The notes beneath the pieces are model-generated. The model was not told where the DNA came from and ran no database searches. It saw nothing but the letters and a program-made list of their open reading frames with translations. A program made the translations under genes and the position numbers. 64,000 nt of DNA, from positions 80,446-144,445 of the forward strand of contig JAEZKP010000025.1 in NCBI GenBank assembly GCA_023436145.1, in the 5' to 3' direction. The DNA is from Fibrobacterota bacterium. GTDB lineage: Bacteria; Fibrobacterota; Chitinivibrionia; Chitinivibrionales; Chitinispirillaceae. Shown piece after piece: positions 17,793 through 26,382 of the stretch (position 1 is its first letter; each line of letters opens with the position of its first letter).

Positions 17793-18335
17793 TCACTCAG
17801 CAAGTATCGCTCTACCCACTTTCCTTGCAATTTCTTCTCCGGATAGATACCTGATAATTGCCAGGGAAAACTCTATGGCTGTTCCTACTCCACGGCTGGT
17901 GATCACATTTTCCCATACACTTACCGGCTGCTCAGAAATCTCTGCTCCCTTAAGCTGTGATTCCACTCCAGGATAACAGCTGACTTTTGCTCCTTTAAGT
18001 ATTCCGGCTTTGGAGAAAACCTGTGGTGCTGCACAGATTGCAGCACATAGTGCTTTCTGTGAGTATGCTTTACCTACTAATGACAGCACTTCGTCGGATT
18101 GGCTGAGATTGGTGGTCCCGGGTTGTCCGCCCGGCAGAATAATCCCGTTATAAATTTCAGTATCCGGATTCAGTAGCGCATCTGCTATTATGGTTATACC
18201 ATGTGCACCCCGAACCTCTTTTGATTTCAGGCCCAGCATACTTACCTTAATGTCTGCTCTTCTGAGAAGGTCAATAAAGCTAACAGCCTCTATCTCTTCA
18301 AAACCATCTGCCAGAATGGTGATCACGTGAGACAT
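17793..18335 (-). CDS. DJ-1/PfpI-family protein
   Basis: A 180-aa single-domain protein of the DJ-1/ThiJ/YajL group. The nucleophile-elbow Cys is in AICAAPQVF (about Cys101), the conserved Glu is in DGFEEIEAV near the N-terminus, and ILPGGQPG forms the third signature. Members act as glyoxalase III-like or deglycase enzymes, or as oxidative-stress chaperones; the exact activity cannot be read. Cytoplasmic. Good ribosome site GGAGGA. It starts 11 bases after the esterase gene, so it is probably the last gene of a comEC-STAS-esterase-DJ-1 transcript. Confidence 0.92.
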   Translation of the reverse strand: MSHVITILADGFEEIEAVSFIDLLRRADIKVSMLGLKSKEVRGAHGITIIADALLNPDTEIYNGIILPGGQPGTTNLSQSDEVLSLVGKAYSQKALCAAICAAPQVFSKAGILKGAKVSCYPGVESQLKGAEISEQPVSVWENVITSRGVGTAIEFSLAIIRYLSGEEIARKVGRAILAE

Positions 18336-18346
18336 TTGAATCCTCC

Positions 18347-19552
18347 TTACAGTTTTATTTTTAACAGGTTTGCAGTAAGAAAGCCGGGAAAACAGGATTG
18401 CTTTAAAATCTGCAGATATTCAGAATTATCAGGACGGAAAACTGGTATTTTCCTGACAGGCATCTGATTTATTTTTACTAAACAGGGACTATTGCCTGAA
18501 AATGATCTGATGGTGAGAGATTCCAGTCCTTTTGTGTTAATCAACAAAGTGTCTCTACTGAATATGACATTGCACTTCTGTGCAGTCTCGTTCTTCAATT
18601 TCCAATGAAAAATATTATCCGGGCAATTGGGAAATTGTGGAACGAATCTGAAGTTAATACTGTTAAAAGCGGGACGTGACCAGGTGTGTATGAATTGGCA
18701 AAGATTCCCGAATTCCTGCTCTCTGTAATCAAAACCATGATCCTGCTCAGGGTAGGTTTTTGAGATTACCTGAACTCCGCTCTCAATCATATATTCCAGG
18801 AACCGATTGACTATCTCCAGCGGATATAGCCTGTCCTTTCCTGCATTTACATTGTAAATCGGGCGCTGCATCAGGTTTTCGGGATGCAGTTGCATTCCTG
18901 CCGCTGCAGGAAGCATTCCACCATAACCGGAAATGGCAAAAAAACCGGCAAAAGGTGCATAGATAGTATTTGCGGCAGCCCAGCACCCTGTTGCACCATC
19001 AGAAACCCCGGCTAGAAATACTTTATTCCTGTCGATAGGGTAGTGCAGAGTCATATAACGGAGTGTCTGCAGGATTCTGGACATTCCGGTTTGATCCCAC
19101 CACCGGGCATTTGCGCTTGCAGATGGGCTGGCAAGAAACAGTTGCATGCTGTCAGCCAGTGGTGAAAGCATCTCAAATGCACGTTCTCCCTTGGTATTAA
19201 TTTTTGTACCTGTACCTCCATGGAGATAAATTATCAGTGGGTAGCTCGAATCCGCTTTTATTTGTTCAGGAGTTTTATACCCAAGCAAGTAGGGGGTATT
19301 AGCCGAATCATAAAGGGTTTCCACCACTGTACCGGTTCTGGAGTGCTTTCTGATATTTTTTACCAGTGAATCTATTACTTCTGCTGTATAAGAATTGAAA
19401 CTCCGGTCGATTTCTGCTGAGGGATTAATAAACCAGGAACTGAAGGTTTGAGAATCTGCAGTCAATTTTCTTTCGCATTGTATAAAGACGGTTATTATAA
19501 GAAAGACCAGAACAGTTATTTTAATTTTTATTATTTTGGATAATATTTTCAT
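18347..19552 (-). CDS. Alpha/beta-hydrolase (esterase/peptidase-like) lipoprotein
   Basis: A 401-aa exported hydrolase. The signal peptide ends Phe-Ile-Gln-Cys-Glu-Arg, so probably a lipoprotein, though Gln at -1 is unusual. The hydrolase core shows the oxyanion-hole block LIIYLHGGTGT near 130-140, the nucleophile elbow AGVSDGATGCWA (GxSxG) near 215, and the catalytic His in QDHGFDY near 303. This arrangement fits PHB-depolymerase/feruloyl-esterase-like or prolyl-oligopeptidase-like families. The C-terminal 80 residues are an extra beta-rich segment. The start overlaps the STAS gene by 32 bases, suggesting translational coupling. Substrate unknown; envelope polysaccharide esters are a reasonable guess. 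Confidence 0.82.
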   Translation of the reverse strand: MKILSKIIKIKITVLVFLIITVFIQCERKLTADSQTFSSWFINPSAEIDRSFNSYTAEVIDSLVKNIRKHSRTGTVVETLYDSANTPYLLGYKTPEQIKADSSYPLIIYLHGGTGTKINTKGERAFEMLSPLADSMQLFLASPSASANARWWDQTGMSRILQTLRYMTLHYPIDRNKVFLAGVSDGATGCWAAANTIYAPFAGFFAISGYGGMLPAAAGMQLHPENLMQRPIYNVNAGKDRLYPLEIVNRFLEYMIESGVQVISKTYPEQDHGFDYREQEFGNLCQFIHTWSRPAFNSINFRFVPQFPNCPDNIFHWKLKNETAQKCNVIFSRDTLLINTKGLESLTIRSFSGNSPCLVKINQMPVRKIPVFRPDNSEYLQILKQSCFPGFLTANLLKIKL

Positions 19553-19886
19553 AATAATTCTGGTTGGTGTTGATTGGTATCACTTTATCCAGTCCAACAA
19601 TGGAGAAAATTTCTGAGATATCGGGGGCAGCTCCAATTATTATGGAACCAGAGCCTTTTTCCAGAAGCCGTTTGTGAAAATTGGCCAATAGGGTGATTGC
19701 ACTTGAATCGATATGAGTTACGTTACTTAAATCGATAGCGGTGTTTGGGAATAGAGCTTTTTCAGCCTCTTCAAAAACCTGGCGGATGCGGGTTAAATTT
19801 TTAACCACAAATTTGCCATAAAGAAAGATGACAAACCAGTCACCAGTCTTCTCTGTTCTTGTTATTAATTCTTCTTCTGGCTGCAT
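19521..19886 (-). CDS. STAS-domain protein (anti-sigma-factor antagonist type)
   Basis: A 121-aa single STAS domain like SpoIIAA/RsbV. The phosphorylatable Ser is in the THIDSSAITLL motif (about Ser61), with a strand ahead of it (AIDLSNV) and an IFSIVGLDKVIPI end. In partner-switching systems the unphosphorylated protein captures an anti-sigma kinase or related ATPase. A candidate kinase-like partner, the receiver/HATPase protein, is encoded nearby at 22277-23203 on the other strand. No clear ribosome site. It sits 46 bases after comEC and overlaps the esterase gene. Confidence 0.88.
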   Translation of the reverse strand: MQPEEELITRTEKTGDWFVIFLYGKFVVKNLTRIRQVFEEAEKALFPNTAIDLSNVTHIDSSAITLLANFHKRLLEKGSGSIIIGAAPDISEIFSIVGLDKVIPINTNQNYYENIIQNNKN

Positions 19887-19932
19887 AATAATAAAAATAC
19901 ATATCGGATGACAGTAGGTTGTAAAAGATATT

Positions 19933-22140
19933 TCATGGAAAAGGCAGCTTAATTTTTATCGGATAAGATGATATCCGGTGTGATTCGCCGTTTGGTGTGC
20001 TATAAGAAACTGTAGAATCTTTAAAACTGAAGCTGATCCATTGGTTATCTGTTTCAATTCTGAAATCGATGTCATTTTTGCCGCATTTGAAATTGGTGAT
20101 AAAATTGATCGAATGGCCAGTTTCGGTTTCCAGTGTTAAACCGGATGCTTCTGATGAGAAGATGTGTTTTTCATTCAGCGAATCAGGGTGGACTTCCATA
20201 ATTTTTGAAGAGTCATTGCAGAAGATCAGGATTTTTTTTACCTGAGCACCTCTATGATGCCTTAACCAGCTTCGTATAGAATATTTGAATAAGCTTTTAA
20301 ATTCATAACTGGAGCCTTCGCTCAAAATCCATACTTTTTTATCTGGCCAGCAAACACTCACAACCCTGCAGTTTGCGGAGCTGAACCGTTCCAGATAGAA
20401 TTCATCATAGCGTGTTTTTGAAAGATATACTGCAGGAAAAAGGAGAATAAGCAGAGGTATGCACCATTTTAAATAGCTCAGAGTGTGTTTTTTGTCTATA
20501 CATATGAAACCAGTTAGAAATATCAGGTAAGCTGATAAAATTTCTGTGTAGGGTTTATCCACCAGTGCCATACTCCAGGGGAAAAGGTCTGCTGCTTTGG
20601 CTATCCAGATAATCAGATCCATCATTGAGGCTGAAAATTTCATGGCCGTAGCACTCACAGATGGGATAATCATCTCAAAAAAAAGACTGACAAAGAAAGA
20701 CCACATGTTCAGGGTCATAACACTCACAGCTATAAGGTTTGCTATCAGTCCAAAAAATGAGATTGAGCCGAAATGAAATATTAAAACCGGTAAAGTACTT
20801 AAAAATCCGGATAATGAGATGTTGAATGTGGAAACAATTCTGGACAGGATATAATCCGCCACAGCAGACTGAATTCTGGGAAATAGCCGGTTTAGAACTG
20901 GGGGCATGGTTATAATTCCGATTGTGGCAGAGAAAGATAGTTGATAGCCAGGCATAAAAAGACTTTCCGGAGAGTATAGTAGCCACAACGAACCGGCAAG
21001 TCCAATAGACTGCAGAGAATAGTTTTTTTTCTGATATAAAAATGAACCTATAATAAGAGTCGCCATAATTGTGGCCCGAAACAGTGATGGAATAAATCCG
21101 ATGAAAAACTGGTAAATCCATAGAACTGAAAGTGCAATCAGATGCTTTACATTGATGGTTACAGGCAAGATAGAGGAAAAAAAATAGGCTGCAGCAATAA
21201 GCATACTTGCATGTAGTCCGGATATTGACAGAAGATGATAGATTCCCGATTTTCTGAATGACTCTTTTATTTCCTCCGGAAGATAGTCACTCTCTCCCAG
21301 AAAGGATGCTTGAAGGATTGCCCGATGAGCAGGACTGTGCAGACGGTCCAGAATGTTGAGTACGCCCCCTCTAAATCTTTCAGAGATTCTTGAAAAAGTA
21401 TTTGGTGGTGAAATTATCTGAATGGAATCCACCTTCATTTTTGCCCATATATCTTTGGATAATAATACACGCGACTCATCAAACTCCCACTCTTTCAAGG
21501 CTTTGCCGGGTGCCATGCAATGACCGTAAACTGCTACTTTAGTACAGGAAACCGGACTTACTTTTCCAGTGCACTGGAATATTTTGCCCTTCAATTTACC
21601 AGATGAATCACAAGAAAGATAATCGCATTTGACAAGGAAACGGTATCCCCGCTTCACTGGTACCGGGCTGGAGATGATCTCACCGGATAAAATATGGTGT
21701 TTCTGGCTACCTTGTATTTTGTTTAATAGATCTGTAATGTAGAGCTGCTCTGCGGACCTGAGTGTACAAAAAAGAAAAGCAAGTGAGAAAAATATTATGA
21801 AACGGAATAGCCTGGAGGGGAAAAGAATGGCTGTAGCGAAGGAAAATATTGCTGAAAATAATTTAATAGTGTAAAATTGATTTACTGGGATCAGCACTTT
21901 AAATGATCCGATGGGAATTAAATTGGCTGCAATTACTCCCATTGTAACTGCTGCCCAGCAGATCAGACCTGGAAATCGTACCCATAGGGCCAGTCCAGGA
22001 AATATTCTGAAAACTGAATAGCATAATTCAGTTATGATTTTCATTGTTTTTTGTGTTATGATAAAACTAAAGTTGATACAATTGTTCTGCTTAACAGATA
22101 ATCTGCTGCGAAGGTGAAAACGAACTCGAAAATTTTCCAA
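19933..22140 (-). CDS. comEC: ComEC/Rec2-family membrane channel lacking a metallo-beta-lactamase domain
   Basis: A 735-aa polytopic membrane protein for DNA uptake. N-terminal TM segments and a DUF4131-like soluble part come first. The competence domain follows, with its signature HLLSISGLHASM at about 305 and roughly eight TM segments to about residue 555. The C-terminal 170 residues are soluble but show no HxHxDH or other metallo-beta-lactamase motif, so this copy lacks the usual nuclease-like domain. The first codon is TTG with a weak ribosome site; an ATG at 22044 is an alternative start that removes 32 residues. It probably heads a transcript with the STAS, esterase and DJ-1 genes. Confidence 0.88.
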   Translation of the reverse strand: MENFRVRFHLRSRLSVKQNNCINFSFIITQKTMKIITELCYSVFRIFPGLALWVRFPGLICWAAVTMGVIAANLIPIGSFKVLIPVNQFYTIKLFSAIFSFATAILFPSRLFRFIIFFSLAFLFCTLRSAEQLYITDLLNKIQGSQKHHILSGEIISSPVPVKRGYRFLVKCDYLSCDSSGKLKGKIFQCTGKVSPVSCTKVAVYGHCMAPGKALKEWEFDESRVLLSKDIWAKMKVDSIQIISPPNTFSRISERFRGGVLNILDRLHSPAHRAILQASFLGESDYLPEEIKESFRKSGIYHLLSISGLHASMLIAAAYFFSSILPVTINVKHLIALSVLWIYQFFIGFIPSLFRATIMATLIIGSFLYQKKNYSLQSIGLAGSLWLLYSPESLFMPGYQLSFSATIGIITMPPVLNRLFPRIQSAVADYILSRIVSTFNISLSGFLSTLPVLIFHFGSISFFGLIANLIAVSVMTLNMWSFFVSLFFEMIIPSVSATAMKFSASMMDLIIWIAKAADLFPWSMALVDKPYTEILSAYLIFLTGFICIDKKHTLSYLKWCIPLLILLFPAVYLSKTRYDEFYLERFSSANCRVVSVCWPDKKVWILSEGSSYEFKSLFKYSIRSWLRHHRGAQVKKILIFCNDSSKIMEVHPDSLNEKHIFSSEASGLTLETETGHSINFITNFKCGKNDIDFRIETDNQWISFSFKDSTVSYSTPNGESHRISSYPIKIKLPFP

Positions 22141-22276
22141 GAGTGTCTGATTGGAAAGCTAAATATTGAAAAAAAGGAAAGAATCAGTTTAATATAATAA
22201 AAGTGAATATTTGCTGGTAAAGACATTTCTGGTAAGCTGATAGTGCTGAAATAACCGGAGTATTAAGTGTAATTAT

Positions 22277-23203
22277 ATGCAAAAAACAGGTTCTACCATT
22301 CTAATTGTTGATGATGATTATGAAATTCGGGAGATGATTTCGGATTTTTTAAGGGATAGTGAAGGTTATGATGTACTGGAAGCGGAAAATGGTAAACAGG
22401 CTCTTGATATATTAAAAAGTAATAAAACCGATCTGGTTATCTCTGATATTAATATGCCGGGAATGAAGGGATTTGATCTGTTAAAAGAAGTCAGAGACAG
22501 GTTCCCCCTGGTTAAAAGAGTGCTTATAACGGCTTACAATGTTGAGGACTACCTCAATCTGGCACTGAAATATGATATCGGCAATATTTTTGTAAAAACT
22601 GCTCCATTTAATTTTTCCGAATTCTCCTCTATCATAAGTTATCTGCTGAATGGGGATATATTTGGTTTATCTCACTATTTTGATGATTCGATTCCCATAA
22701 AAAAGATGAAAATTCGTAGTTCCAAGTCCCTGGATAGAGATGCTGAATTGATTATTGGTCAGATCGGACCTATAGATCAGCCCAAACGTGTTGAATTAGT
22801 TATTGTCGAGTTACTCACCAATGCAATATTTTATGGCATCCGTAATGAAGTACCGGATAAAAAGGAGTTATGGTCACATGACTTTTTACTCCCCGAGGAG
22901 CAGGCCATCCAGGTATCAGTAGCCAGAGATGACCAGAAGTATGCCATCTCGATAAGTGATCTTGGGGGAAGGCTGAAAAAATACGACATCCTTTACTGGC
23001 TCAACCGGCAGATAAGCCGTAATCAGGATGGGTTGCCGCTGGGACTCTATGATTCTCATGGCAGGGGATTTTTTATCGTTCGCAAATATATCGACCGGCT
23101 GATTATAAATATTGATCAGGCGCGCAGGACCGAAATAATCATTATTAATTACTTTTCCAGAGTATATAAGGGGTATAAACCGCTTTATATAAATGAGATA
23201 TGA
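22277..23203 (+). CDS. Response-regulator receiver fused to a HATPase (anti-sigma-kinase-like) domain
   Basis: A 308-aa cytoplasmic switch protein. Residues 6-120 are a receiver domain: acidic pocket DDD at 12-14, phospho-acceptor Asp57 in VISDINMPG, Thr85 and Lys107. Residues about 165-290 are a GHKL ATPase: N-box ELLTNAIFYG, G1 ISDLGG, and G2-like DSHGRGFFIVRKYID. There is no His phosphotransfer segment, so it is not a classical histidine kinase; it looks like an RsbW/SpoIIAB-type domain under receiver control. A STAS protein encoded 2.4 kb away is a possible partner. The gene overlaps the following pseudouridine synthase by 4 bases, which may only reflect co-transcription. Confidence 0.88.
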   Translation: MQKTGSTILIVDDDYEIREMISDFLRDSEGYDVLEAENGKQALDILKSNKTDLVISDINMPGMKGFDLLKEVRDRFPLVKRVLITAYNVEDYLNLALKYDIGNIFVKTAPFNFSEFSSIISYLLNGDIFGLSHYFDDSIPIKKMKIRSSKSLDRDAELIIGQIGPIDQPKRVELVIVELLTNAIFYGIRNEVPDKKELWSHDFLLPEEQAIQVSVARDDQKYAISISDLGGRLKKYDILYWLNRQISRNQDGLPLGLYDSHGRGFFIVRKYIDRLIINIDQARRTEIIIINYFSRVYKGYKPLYINEI

Positions 23204-24141
23204 AATTTAATTCCAAAATACCCGCAAACATTGCACCGGGAACCAGGCTGATTGATTATCTTGTTCAAAGATTTACATATCATAGCAGAGACGAGTGGAT
23301 TGAGAAAATCAAACGTGGTAAAGTCATGCTTGATGATCGTTATCCATTTGTAAAGGATACGATTACCCCTGGGATGATACTGATCTATGATCCTGGTGAT
23401 TTTGAAGAGCCTCCGGCCAATCTGAATTATTCCATTATTTTTGAAGATGAATGGTTTCTGGGAATCAATAAACCAGCTAATTTGCTGGTGCACCGGGCTG
23501 GAAAATCCTTCAGAAATAATCTTATCTATCAACTTCGTCATGTTCATGAACCGCCGTTCAAGACCGCTCATACCGTTCACCGTCTGGATAGAGATACCTC
23601 GGGAGTGATACTGGTTGCCAAAACCCCACAGGCAAGAGCAGAGATTGGCAGGCAATTTCTGGAGTCCCAAATAGATAAAGAATATTTAGCCATTGTGCAT
23701 GGTATTGCTGATATTTCCACTCACAGGGAAATCAGCTTACCTATAGGTAAATCAGCAACTTCTGAAATCAGTTATAAATATTGTGTAACAGCTGAAGGAA
23801 AACCTGCGACCACCCTGCTTAACGGATGTAAAACGATAGGCAGTCGTCATTGTATGCTTACTGTTAAACCCCTGACTGGGAGAACTCATCAAATCCGAAT
23901 CCATCTTGCTGCAATAGGCCATCAGATCATAGGCGACAAGCTCTATGGGATGAGTGATGATGAGTACATAAGATGGAGAGATTATCCAGAAGAAAGAAAA
24001 GATGAATTGCAGTTTCCTCGTCATGCGTTGCATTGTAGGATGATGTCTTTTTTTCACCCCTATATCAAAGAAACTGTTACACTGGAAGCAGAGTTACCTG
24101 AGGATATGCGGCAACTGGTGGAAAAGCTGAATGTGATGTAA
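23200..24141 (+). CDS. RluA/RluD-family pseudouridine synthase
   Basis: A 313-aa RNA modification enzyme. An S4-like RNA-binding segment at residues 15-65 precedes the catalytic domain. The hallmark HRLDRDTSGVILVAK holds the catalytic Asp at about 130, and the second family block is GRTHQIRIHLAAIGHQIIGDKLYG near 225-250. It isomerises uridine in large-subunit rRNA or tRNA; which site cannot be told. ATG overlaps the upstream stop by 4 bases. A terminator-like hairpin follows the stop. Confidence 0.95.
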   Translation: MKFNSKIPANIAPGTRLIDYLVQRFTYHSRDEWIEKIKRGKVMLDDRYPFVKDTITPGMILIYDPGDFEEPPANLNYSIIFEDEWFLGINKPANLLVHRAGKSFRNNLIYQLRHVHEPPFKTAHTVHRLDRDTSGVILVAKTPQARAEIGRQFLESQIDKEYLAIVHGIADISTHREISLPIGKSATSEISYKYCVTAEGKPATTLLNGCKTIGSRHCMLTVKPLTGRTHQIRIHLAAIGHQIIGDKLYGMSDDEYIRWRDYPEERKDELQFPRHALHCRMMSFFHPYIKETVTLEAELPEDMRQLVEKLNVM

Positions 24142-24146
24142 ACAGG

Positions 24147-24172
24147 AACGGGGCCTTTCGACCCCGTTTAAC
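24147..24172 (+). terminator. Probable terminator after the pseudouridine synthase gene
   Basis: A 7-bp GC-rich hairpin (arms 24147-24153 and 24162-24168) a few bases past the stop, with a loose T-rich tail. It lies between convergent genes and may act for both. Confidence 0.55.
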
Positions 24173-24181
24173 TTTTGCAAG

Positions 24182-24520
24182 TTATTTTTTCTTTTTGGCT
24201 GCTTTTGCAGGTGCCTTTGCCGGTGCTTTTGCCGGTGCGCCAACAATCGCGTCTTTGGCAGCTTTTGCAACTTTGAACTTAACAACCTTCTTAGCAGGAA
24301 TCTTGATCTGCTCTCCGGTTGCCGGATTTCTTCCCATTCTGGCTTTACGCTGTACCAGAACGAGCTTTCCCAGTCCTGGCATAGTGAAACCATTTTTAGC
24401 TTCCTTGTATGCCAATTCTGCCAGTGTGTCCAAAAAGGACTTAACCTGTTTTTTCGGAAGCTGAAGAGTTTCCGACAGCTTCGCGACGATCTGAGATTGC
24501 GTCAGGCTTTTTCCTGCCAT
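24182..24520 (-). CDS. HU/IHF-family DNA-binding protein with Ala/Lys/Pro tail
   Basis: A 112-aa nucleoid protein. The HU core spans residues 1-90 (KSLTQSQIVAKLSETLQL, then GFTMPGLGKLVLVQRKARMGRNPATGEQIKIPAKK, the DNA-binding arm with Arg-Asn-Pro). A tail of about 20 residues follows with three Ala-Pro-Ala-Lys-type repeats and four terminal Lys, reminiscent of histone-H1-like extensions. An in-frame GTG two codons upstream is possible, but AAGGAG is correctly spaced only for ATG 24520. Single gene; cytoplasmic, acts in DNA packaging. Confidence 0.95.
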   Translation of the reverse strand: MAGKSLTQSQIVAKLSETLQLPKKQVKSFLDTLAELAYKEAKNGFTMPGLGKLVLVQRKARMGRNPATGEQIKIPAKKVVKFKVAKAAKDAIVGAPAKAPAKAPAKAAKKKK

Positions 24521-25014
24521 GCGCACTCCTTTTGTTGAAACAAAGTGGAAAAATGAAACTGATAATTTATGAAATCAAGTATAAATCAGTGCTAATCTGT
24601 TGTCCAGAAAAATCTAGCATAAATATTCATTTTGATACTGAAAACAGGGAGAATAATGAAATTTATCATTTTTCATCACCCGAAATATTCTCCCGAACAA
24701 ACCATGCATATACTCTCAGGTGCCTTTATATACAACGTTGTTTTGCGATTTCACAGTATTAATGATGAAAATCTGGTTTTAAAATATAGGATAAAGAAGA
24801 TAAAAAGCCCTGTATTCAGGCCCAATCAAGTATCTTTCCCATTATATTGAATTTCCTTTTTTTTACAATAGTAATGAATGTCAAGCATGTGTGATTCATT
24901 ATTTTTGCGCTTAGTTTTTGAATAAATTTCCAGCAAGATATGGTATTATGTTGTTGATCAATTGATTTTAATAATATACTGTTTTCTCACCAACATCAAA
25001 GATAAAGTAGAGAT
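24521..25014. other. AT-rich non-coding stretch between divergent genes
   Basis: Nearly 500 bases that should hold the promoters of the HU gene and the gluzincin gene. The only clear structure is the inverted repeat at 24647-24694. A 72-codon frame at 24632-24850 has no ribosome site or recognisable feature. Confidence 0.45.
24647..24694. repeat. Inverted repeat (large stem-loop)
   Basis: Perfect 8-bp arms GGGAGAAT (24647-24654) and ATTCTCCC (24687-24694), with a nested ATGAAA/TTTCAT pairing inside. No T-run follows. It lies about 130 bases upstream of HU, and could be an operator or an mRNA leader structure. Confidence 0.5.
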
Positions 25015-25980
25015 ATGCAGAATCTGAAACCTTTTCAATATAATTCTTTATCTTCCTGTAATAATGTTAAAGGTATAGTCAGCAGACTGATACCTATTTT
25101 TTTCATAACATTACTTTTGCTTAATACTGCCGCTTTTTCGGTAGAGATCCACTTTTATGGTTCAGTTCCTTCCGGTATTAATCGTAGTTTTGCTGAGTAT
25201 GAATACAAGAGAATAGCAAAGCTGATAGAGACTCCGCAAACTACGGATACTCATGCGATCATTGTTACATTTTATAAAAAATCCGAAATACCACAGTTGG
25301 GGATAAGACTTCCTGAGTGGGGTGGGGGTGGAGCACTTGGTACTGACAGCATTTTTATTCCGATAGATATTGAGTATGCGTTCTTCCGTTCAGATTTCCA
25401 GCGAATATTGACTCATGAAATGGTTCATCTGATTATCTGCAGAAAATATGGCAACATTAATATTCCACGCTGGTTTCATGAGGGAATGGCTATGGCTTTG
25501 TCAGGGGAAATTGATTCTGATGCCCCTGTAGTATTGTCAAAAGCAGTTCTGGGAAGAAATCTTTTATCTCTGGACTCTATACAGCTTGTAAACAGGTTTA
25601 AAAGAGATAGAGCGCATCTGGCATATTGCCAGAGCCATTTTGCCGTTCAATTCTTAATGAAGCAATATGGGCAGGATCTGTTGCCTGAACTGCTTTCAGA
25701 AATAAAAAAACGTTCTTCTTTTGAATTTGCCTGCATTAAAGTTTTTGGACTCAGCAGTGATGAAATAAATTCTATTGTAAACCAGAAAATCCGTTCGGAA
25801 TATCATTTCAGTTTCTTATTGGATGAAACATTTATATGGATCATTATTCTTATTCTGGCAGTGTCGGGATTCATCGCTACAGTTGTTCACAAAAAAAAGC
25901 GTATGGAGGAAATGGCGCTGGAGGAATCCTCCCTGGAGTTAAAAGATGAATCGAATCAGGAAGCACAGGATTCCGATTAG
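25015..25980 (+). CDS. Membrane-anchored gluzincin metallopeptidase (peptidase MA-like)
   Basis: A 321-aa exported protein with a hydrophobic N-terminal segment (about 24-42) and a second TM segment near the C-terminus (about 275-292), then a short charged cytoplasmic tail rich in Glu. Between them lies a zinc peptidase domain: HEMVH at 134-138 (HExxH) and the third ligand Glu in WFHEGMAMALSG at about 156, typical of the peptidase MA family. Predicted to face the periplasm. Substrate unknown. A weak GTAGAG lies before the ATG. Single gene. Confidence 0.85.
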   Translation: MQNLKPFQYNSLSSCNNVKGIVSRLIPIFFITLLLLNTAAFSVEIHFYGSVPSGINRSFAEYEYKRIAKLIETPQTTDTHAIIVTFYKKSEIPQLGIRLPEWGGGGALGTDSIFIPIDIEYAFFRSDFQRILTHEMVHLIICRKYGNINIPRWFHEGMAMALSGEIDSDAPVVLSKAVLGRNLLSLDSIQLVNRFKRDRAHLAYCQSHFAVQFLMKQYGQDLLPELLSEIKKRSSFEFACIKVFGLSSDEINSIVNQKIRSEYHFSFLLDETFIWIIILILAVSGFIATVVHKKKRMEEMALEESSLELKDESNQEAQDSD

Positions 25981-26382
25981 TCTTTATTTTTTTCAAAATA
26001 AGACAGATGTTGTTTGGTAACTCGAAGATAACTTCATACTGTATTTTTTTAGGAATAGAAGTGTTATGGAATCAGGGTTTTAAAATAAATCTTTTAAAAT
26101 TTGGTTCTTCCGGGCATTAATTAAATAAAATTGCACTCTGTGCTGATTTATATTAAACCTGAGGCAGGCAATCCCAATGGAGCCGACTCGCCATTTGCTC
26201 CCTTTAATTATCGGGTCTACGTTTTTTCTCATATCAGCTTTCAGATATGTCCTGCATGTCAAAAGCAGACTGCTGTAAATGTTGAACCCGCTATTCAAAA
26301 GGGTCTCACTAAGGAACAGTCTGCTTTGGGAATAAATAATGGGTACAGATACATACCTCTTAATCTTTTGCGGAGGTGAAAA
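25981..26382. other. Non-coding stretch
   Basis: About 400 bases with open frames on both strands (26131-26379 plus, 26080-26466 minus). Neither has a ribosome site, signal or familiar motif, and the minus frame runs into the next gene. A strong ribosome site (GGAGG) at the right end belongs to the next gene. Nothing else seen. Confidence 0.4.

Noticed and set aside
24632..24850. 72-codon plus-strand frame between HU and the gluzincin gene
   Set aside because: Starts in the middle of the inverted repeat and lacks a ribosome site.
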